Shown: positions 57,885 to 64,000 of the stretch, piece after piece | Layout of the letters: each line of letters opens with the position of its first letter | Numbering within the stretch: the stretch's first letter is position 1 | NCBI GenBank assembly: GCA_963662155.1 | Contig: OY759265.1 | Span: 8,228,693 to 8,292,692 of the forward strand | DNA from: Lamellibrachia columna | Lineage: Eukaryota > Annelida > Polychaeta > Sabellida > Siboglinidae | Length of the DNA: 64,000 nt | Direction of reading: 5' to 3' | Translations under genes and position numbers: made by a program | Notes under the pieces: model-generated | The model's database searches: none | What the model saw: only the letters and a program-made list of their open reading frames with translations | What the model was told of the DNA's origin: nothing

Positions 57885-60800
57885 TTACACAGGTGTCCCC
57901 ACCTGCTTTGTTGACTCATCATCCATTTGAGGAGGTTCACCTCCAGGTGTTGCCACCTGGTTCATTTGAGAGGTTTCCCCACTAGGTGTCACCACTGACT
58001 CATCATCTGTTTGAGTGGGTTTACCACTAGGTGTCTTGGCTGAGTTGAGAGACACAACTTCGTCCTGTTGAGGTCTTGGGCTCCCACTGTTGTCATCATG
58101 TGTTTCGGCCAACTTTCTCTGCGCATCTTTAGTCAGGAACTGGCTGAGTCTGTCAGCAGAAAACAGAATAACAATATTTAACTTTTCAGACACATATCCA
58201 GCAAGCTGATTAGAGTACATGCATTGCAGCCAAGGGGCTGATGAAATAATTATGAACAATTCCACACTTTTTTGAAGCCAATTCCACCCACCCTATGACG
58301 ATTCCGATTCCACTGCATTCACATCAAGAGATTCTAGAATCAGAATCGGTTTTCAATTCCTATTCTTATCTGATATTCCTGTTCAAACCAATGAGTTCAT
58401 GGCTGTTCAGAGCCATGCAGGGTTGATGCAGCTTATATTTGTCTTGATCCCAGGACAGGACATGCAAACAGGATGCCATTGTTAATACATGGCTACTCAA
58501 TTGAAAAAATATGGTGATTCCTCTAAGCAAGCACTCCAATCTTGGCTCCCTTCCCAATCCCGATCTAACTATGCGTGCTACATCATCGCTTCTTGTGTTT
58601 ATATGATCGGGGCCATGTCAATGAGATAGGGAAAACACAGATCTCGCAGGTTTATTCAGTTAGTGGTCTCCCTATCTATAGTACATTGAAATTATGGTTG
58701 AATAAAAATAATAAATCTACAACAAGTGTACGTATGTCTGTTGTTGACTGATTAGCTGCCCTATTTTAGTTGCCAATGGGCTCAGTACATCAGAAAAGTG
58801 TTTTAAGTGTGCACTGTCTATGGTAAACAAAACTACACGAAACCATCGAGAGCACCGTAGACTTAGATTTAGACACGGCATTGTAGATCAGTCCTATAGT
58901 ATAAACTATACGAAAAATTCCAGCTGAAGTGGACTGAAATGATGTACAATGCAGAAACAGACAGTTATGGTTAACATTCTATATTGTTTTTTTTTAAATA
59001 AAATATATACTCGAATTTCCTAACTTCGTCTTCGACTGCACCTTTTGTTTTGTTTGCATATGCAAGGTTAGTGCAACTATCCGACTATTATTTTCATAAA
59101 TAAATTAATATCTTGTTGTGATATGCCCACAACTGCAACTGTCAGTTGAGCATAAACACTGACCCCCAATGACGAGCCGTTAGTTGCAGAATGATTAAAA
59201 ACCGCATTGCCACAGAATTGTGTGATGCATGAATCTGGACATGCAACCATACAAACAAAAAGTTACATACTTTCGGATATCATGAATATTTCTTGTTCTG
59301 TTTAAAACACAAATAACCCAGAAACCATTTATGCAAGAACTGAGATTTTAGCATGGCTATTCTCCATCATTTGTAGATGCTAGATTGTAACAGATATACT
59401 ACTGTATATAAATTCTCCCACAATCTGCCATTGGCATTGGAGGTGTGTGTTTTATGTGTGAGACTGAGCCAACGAATGAGTTTAATAATAAAACATGTTA
59501 GAACACAAATAAATCTTATTTGGATCAGTAACACACCTACATATATGAAAACTTTGAAGTTTCTAAATAGTTCGTAAATAGTTAAAAGTGTCCTATGTAT
59601 GTCAGCCAAAAATGCTATTGTTATAGAGATAAAATTCCAATTTATTTTTATATGAAAAACAAATACAGTGCCAGTGTAATACACCATATTTGGATTCCCT
59701 ATTTAAATGGCTTAATGTTGAAAACAAATTTTTTATGGACGCTTCACATTACAACACAATATCAACTAGATGATTTTATGCTTATTCGATCTGTAGTAAG
59801 AAAATTAAGTAAATATTGCTGTAAAATGCAAGAAAAACCTTCTGAATACATACTTCTAGAAGTTTTCAAGGTATGTATCTGAAATTTGCTGAAAATGTAG
59901 ATATATTGGTACACATTTCCTATGCAAAATTCTACAATTTTTACTTATACAAAATAAATTTGGCAGAAAGTGGAAATGGTCATAACTCAGAAATTAATCT
60001 AGCTTCATCCTTATGGTTTGAATTACACACAATTATACATTAAGTGGTAAGCTGTTGGTAGAATCCAAAAGTGCCAATGCCACAAGAATTTCTTATTTTT
60101 ATTGATTTGAGACAGAATGCCCCATTGCCAAATTTTTCTTGTCACGTCTGTTATCTAGACCTATGAGGATGTGTAATTATAATGGATGTGTGTAAATTTT
60201 GTTGTGTAATTTAAAATCCAGGAGTTGGTCAAATCTTAATTGGAGTTGAATTGATCCAAACATTGTGTGACTTATAAGACTTGATTTGATAAAAATCAAA
60301 ATGATTGATTTGGAAGTTAATTGGAATTGGAAAGTCTGCAAATTCAGTTGAATTTAATTAATTGTCCAGTTTGTATAAAACGTAAATGTTTTGATATAAA
60401 TTTACACATATAAACAAAGAAATATATTATAATTTATTTATTCTTCAGACTTACTTTCACATAAAAAATTACAAGTGTGATGATCTTATTTGGAAATCAA
60501 AACAGAAATAGCATCCGCTCTAAGTAAACATGTAATTTGTGGGACAACACAAAACTTAAGGTAGATGTAGATGGTGCCATCCATGTAGATCAGGTTACAT
60601 TTCTGTGTGTTGCAAAAACTCTACTCGGTTGCCGATCTCCTACTCACCGTACATATCGCACGCGAGATCGGGATCAGTAAGGGAGCCAAGATCAGTGAGC
60701 TTGCAAGATCTCTCTAATTCCGATTCCACCCACCCTATGACAATTTCGATTCCATGGCTTTAACATCAACCGAATCTGGATTTGGCCTTCAATTCCAAAA

Positions 60801-62397
60801 TTGACCCTGGTCTGGTATAACACTATTTACAAACTTTACACGTATTTATTGACAATTTTGTTACCCATATTTTGCTACAGGGAAACATAATTTTCCTACA
60901 GTTAATTGATATTTAGACCTGAACAAAAATACTTTAAAAAGTTGTTGTGCAGTTTTGATATTGGCTTTATGATTGCTTGAACGAATACAGAGGAGAGCAA
61001 CTAAAATGATTCCAGAACCGAGAGACCTTAGTTATGAAGAAAGCCTAAAAGAATGTGATTTAACAACTCTAGAGACAATGAGGTTAAGAGAAGATCAAAT
61101 TGAAGTTTTGAAGTTATTGAATGGATATGAAAACATTGATAGAAATATTTTTTCTCACTCAAGGATAGTAGAACTAGAGGACATGAGGTAACATTAGTGA
61201 AGGTTCTGTGTAGATTGGATATCAGAAGTACTCGTTCTCACCAGAGGACAATCAATGAATAGAACAAATTATCTACAGAATGTGTAACCACTAGCAGTGT
61301 GAATATGTTTAAATGCAAGGTTGACACATATCTCGGGAGGGGCGGGTTACACACAGATGAAAAATGTTTGGACTCGATAAGCCAAGGATGGCTTCCTTGT
61401 CCACTTGCCATATGGGCCTTTGCCTTGGATGGCAATCTTGTTAAATGTATGTTTTAATACAATTACATTTTCATGCCATCTACCTGTGGATGGCAATCTT
61501 GTTAGGGTTGTTGGTCACTTACGTTGCACCTTCGGAGGACTCGTCTGTTCCTCCCATGCTTTCAAACATTGAGTCAGAAGCGACCATCATAAGGTTCTCT
61601 CGACTGTCTGACACCCGGTAAGTACTACAACAGACATAGCAACACATGCAGAGTTCATGCAGGGAACTAACTTAAAAATCCTGACTTTTCTCTGACCCAA
61701 ATGTAATTTTCGTTGCCCAAATACAATATCAAATAAGCCTGTTTTTTTTAAAGAAAGCCTTCAAGTTCCCATTCGGTCATCCAATCAACCCTTTTTATCT
61801 GAAATATTAAGGTCTAAAAATATAAAATGGTGTTTTGTACAAGTTCTATGGAGCTTTGGCACAAGAATACTTTTCAGAATATTGCCATAGCCATTTGGAT
61901 GCACTTCACACTTGACAAAACGTATTCCAGACTATCCAGGAAGGCGCAATTCCACTGAAATAATTCACATTCCCTGACTTTCCCTGATCTTGAGAGAATT
62001 TAAAAAAACATTACAGATACGTCTATGTTATATATATTGTGAGACGCGCACCTCCTGATGAGACAGAAGATGCTGGTGACGAGTATAACACCCCCCAGAA
62101 GGGTGAAGAAAACAGCCAGGGTGGCCCTGATGACTGGCTTGTGGTCAACAGGCTCAATGTTGTGAATACGGTCCTCTGGTCTGTCTTCATAGTAGGCGGG
62201 TGCAACACTGTAGGACACCACCGTTGGTTCAGAGGGAGAGCCACTTTGCTCAATTGCCTGTGGGGATGGTAATAATATAATAATCATTTATTTGGTTTTG
62301 TAATCAAGTATATCATAGATATGTTTGTTTGAATCATATGCATATCCAATGAATATGGTATGACATTGAATTAATACAAGGAAATATCATACCACAC

Positions 62398-62453
<56 letters not shown>

Positions 62454-62831
62454 TTTAAAATACCTCTATTGCATTAAAATCCTCGGGACACCAAAGCTCG
62501 GCAGCGCACCAAAACAAAAGGGGTTAAGCAGTTCATAATCGATAAGCAGTTCCAACTGTAAACACTTGTATACTTGCACTGGGGAGCTATGGAGAATAAG
62601 CAAGTTTAAACAGGTGGGTTTTTAGTTTACGGCGAAACGCTGTTATATTTCTTTCACATTTAGCACTAACATGGAGTGAATTCCACAGAGTCAGTGCAGC
62701 AACTGAAAAAGCTCTAGTCCCGACATTTGTCTTAACACTGGGAACAAAAAGTAGATTAGAATTAGATGATCGAAGCTATCTGGGCTGTCTTGCAGGAGTG
62801 AGCAGTGAATGCATATATATGTGTATATAAA

Positions 62832-62898
<67 letters not shown>

Positions 62899-63745
62899 AC
62901 ATATATATATATATGTATGTGTATATATATATAGATATATATGTATGTATATATATAATCTCTATCTCTGTCAGTCTGGTTTGTATATGTACATATGTAT
63001 AAAAAAAATATTTTTTTGTAACGCATTGGTTGAACCACATTGGTTGAGTCACATTGGTTGAGTCACATTGGTTGAGTCACATTGGTTGAATCACATTGGT
63101 TGAACCACACAATAAGCATCAGCTGGTGTTAATTCACCATAGAAAGTGAAGATGGCAAGGAAGATAGTATACCAAGAAATGGAGAGGGAGACAGAAGGCA
63201 CTGAGTATGTAGTAGGAGAATCCGAGAAAGTTGAACTTAAAGAGGGAACAAATTGGTGATAACATAATTCTACATACCAGCTTCACATTCCTTTCAGCAG
63301 TAGTTGCATTCATCACTTCCAGTAGGAGCTCTTGTGGCACATCGTGTGTGGACGGTGTTGAAGCCGTGTCACGTTTGCGTCTGCTGCTCATGTCGCCACA
63401 CAGGAGATTGACCATGGGAACATCCATGTGCAGCAACACCCTGGCACAAGCAGGCAGGCTTCGTATGAAGCATTCATCCGCAAAACACATTAAATGCCAA
63501 AATCAATGAGCAAAGGCCCAAGTAAAAGGGCTTCGTATTAACATTATACATGTAACAAGTCACTAATAGTCATTTTATTAAAAGAGGAGAAAAAAACCTC
63601 AAAATGTTCAACCACATATTCTCCAAAACAAAAAATCAAAGTGTTTTTGTTATACCTTGTGCCAGATGGTTCAGCAGGCCTTGGGTAACCACTGCCTACT
63701 TTCACATCGGATGTGTCTCGGCAGAACTTCCCGTGGGGGATCTTG
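57885..63745 (-). CDS. Single-pass membrane protein, C-terminal part (5' end beyond window)
   Basis: Not recognised. Five consecutive minus-strand exons with matching phases: 63656-63745, 63278-63440, 62052-62257, 61523-61603, 57885-58149 (stop). About 267 residues are visible. Order: [34 protein letters not shown], a furin-type site SSRRKRD, an N-glycosylation sequon (MNATT), [18 protein letters not shown], one strong membrane helix ([20 protein letters not shown]) followed by CLIRSR, then a cytoplasmic tail with three imperfect repeats like [38 protein letters not shown] basic cleavage site shortly before a membrane helix is known from ZP-domain and other shed surface proteins, but ZP cysteines are not evident here. 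Further exons should lie to the right. Confidence 0.7.
58268..58375. repeat. Dispersed repeat, partner of 60715-60815
   Basis: Shared words: attccacccaccctatgac, gattccgattccact/gatttcgattccatg, acatcaa and ttcaattcc. Both lie in the last intron of the membrane protein gene. Confidence 0.65.
58376..60714. other. Last intron of the membrane protein gene
   Basis: AT-rich with no coding similarity recognised. A patch at 60625-60690 (gagatcgggatcagtaaggg) is GC-richer and probably belongs to the repeat that follows. Confidence 0.4.
60960..61515 (+). mobile_element. CR1-like LINE 3' fragment
   Basis: Reads [40 protein letters not shown], then the untranslated tail with gataagccaaggatggcttc, cttgtccacttgccatatgg and ggatggcaatcttgttaa (twice, near 61430 and 61490). 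It is a 5'-truncated relative of the 54.5-56.2 kb copy with frameshifts after 61190. It lies antisense in the last intron of the membrane protein gene. Confidence 0.85.
62404..62448. repeat. TA microsatellite
   Basis: Uninterrupted ta dinucleotides. Confidence 0.97.
62812..62957. repeat. Compound TA/TG microsatellite
   Basis: Runs of tatatg, tgtgtg and tatata. Short frames over it are low complexity ([11 protein letters not shown]). Confidence 0.97.
63026..63108. repeat. 14-bp tandem repeat
   Basis: About six copies of ttggttgagtcaca with gaacca and gaatca variants. Confidence 0.95.
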
Positions 63746-64000
63746 CTGTAAACAATGATGTCAATTCTCATGGTTATTAAGAACACGGCTCTTGTCAATG
63801 ATATGAGCTTTCAAACATGACATTTCATAAGGGTAGGCCAAAGTGTGATGGTCCTTTAACCCTGGGAGTGACCACTGGGCTGAATTCAATCAGTGCAAAA
63901 AATGTTCTGGCCGATTTTGGTATCACTCTGAAGGAACAATTTTCATTTCCGTCACTGGTACCTCACACGGGAACTAATGGTATCACTGGAAAGCTGAATC
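63746..64000. other. Window edge, likely intron
   Basis: No exon could be identified here. The membrane protein gene should continue to the right on the minus strand. Confidence 0.4.

Noticed and set aside
57501..57985. Plus-strand frames opposite the last membrane-protein exon
   Set aside because: No motif; the minus strand has a phase-consistent exon with repeats and a stop at 57885.

Overview
The window is nuclear DNA of an animal, not of a bacterium or virus. Genes are split by GT-AG introns, the DNA is AT-rich, and it is full of animal-type transposable elements (CR1-like LINE, tyrosine-recombinase retrotransposon, Ty3/gypsy, hAT, MITE-like) and minisatellites. The element mix suggests a marine invertebrate bilaterian, such as a lophotrochozoan or invertebrate deuterostome. 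I cannot place the species.

Five genes can be read. (1) 176-763 (+): a short THAP zinc-finger protein with an unusually long finger spacing. (2) 5435-26504 (+): a complete or nearly complete alpha-N-acetylglucosaminidase gene (NAGLU, glycoside hydrolase family 89). It has 20 well-supported coding exons plus a phase-compatible candidate first exon, and both catalytic glutamates are kept. (3) 35563-49520 (+): a 12-exon gene for hinderin (KIAA1328), a coiled-coil protein; all phases join and the predicted protein has 785 residues. (4) 51226-53800 (-): a three-exon NDUFB6 (complex I accessory subunit), convergent with hinderin. (5) 57885-63745 (-): the last five exons of an unrecognised single-pass membrane protein that continues past the right edge. 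These genes have unrelated cellular roles (lysosome, coiled-coil/SMC3-linked protein, mitochondrion, cell surface), so nothing suggests an operon-like unit.

Repeats dominate the rest. NAGLU intron 11 holds an antisense tyrosine-recombinase retrotransposon with an intact RT-RNase H frame and the split direct repeats expected of the Ngaro/PAT type. From 26.5 to 35 kb lie a 3'UTR minisatellite, a MITE-like element, a foldback structure, a decayed Ty3/gypsy pol remnant and a 1.6-kb array of 45-bp units. The same 45-bp family also fills NAGLU intron 18. Further arrays sit in hinderin introns 2, 4 and 11. CR1-like LINE copies lie at 54.5-56.2 kb and 61 kb, with tails elsewhere.

The most striking observation is at NAGLU exon 16. 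Its splice acceptor plus the first part of the exon are repeated as an exact 73-bp ladder, giving 19 acceptors in a row. In the gene's frame, the TAG of each following acceptor is a stop codon. Smaller acceptor-plus-exon-start duplications occur at NAGLU exon 7 and hinderin exon 8, so the window holds three independent cases of one process.
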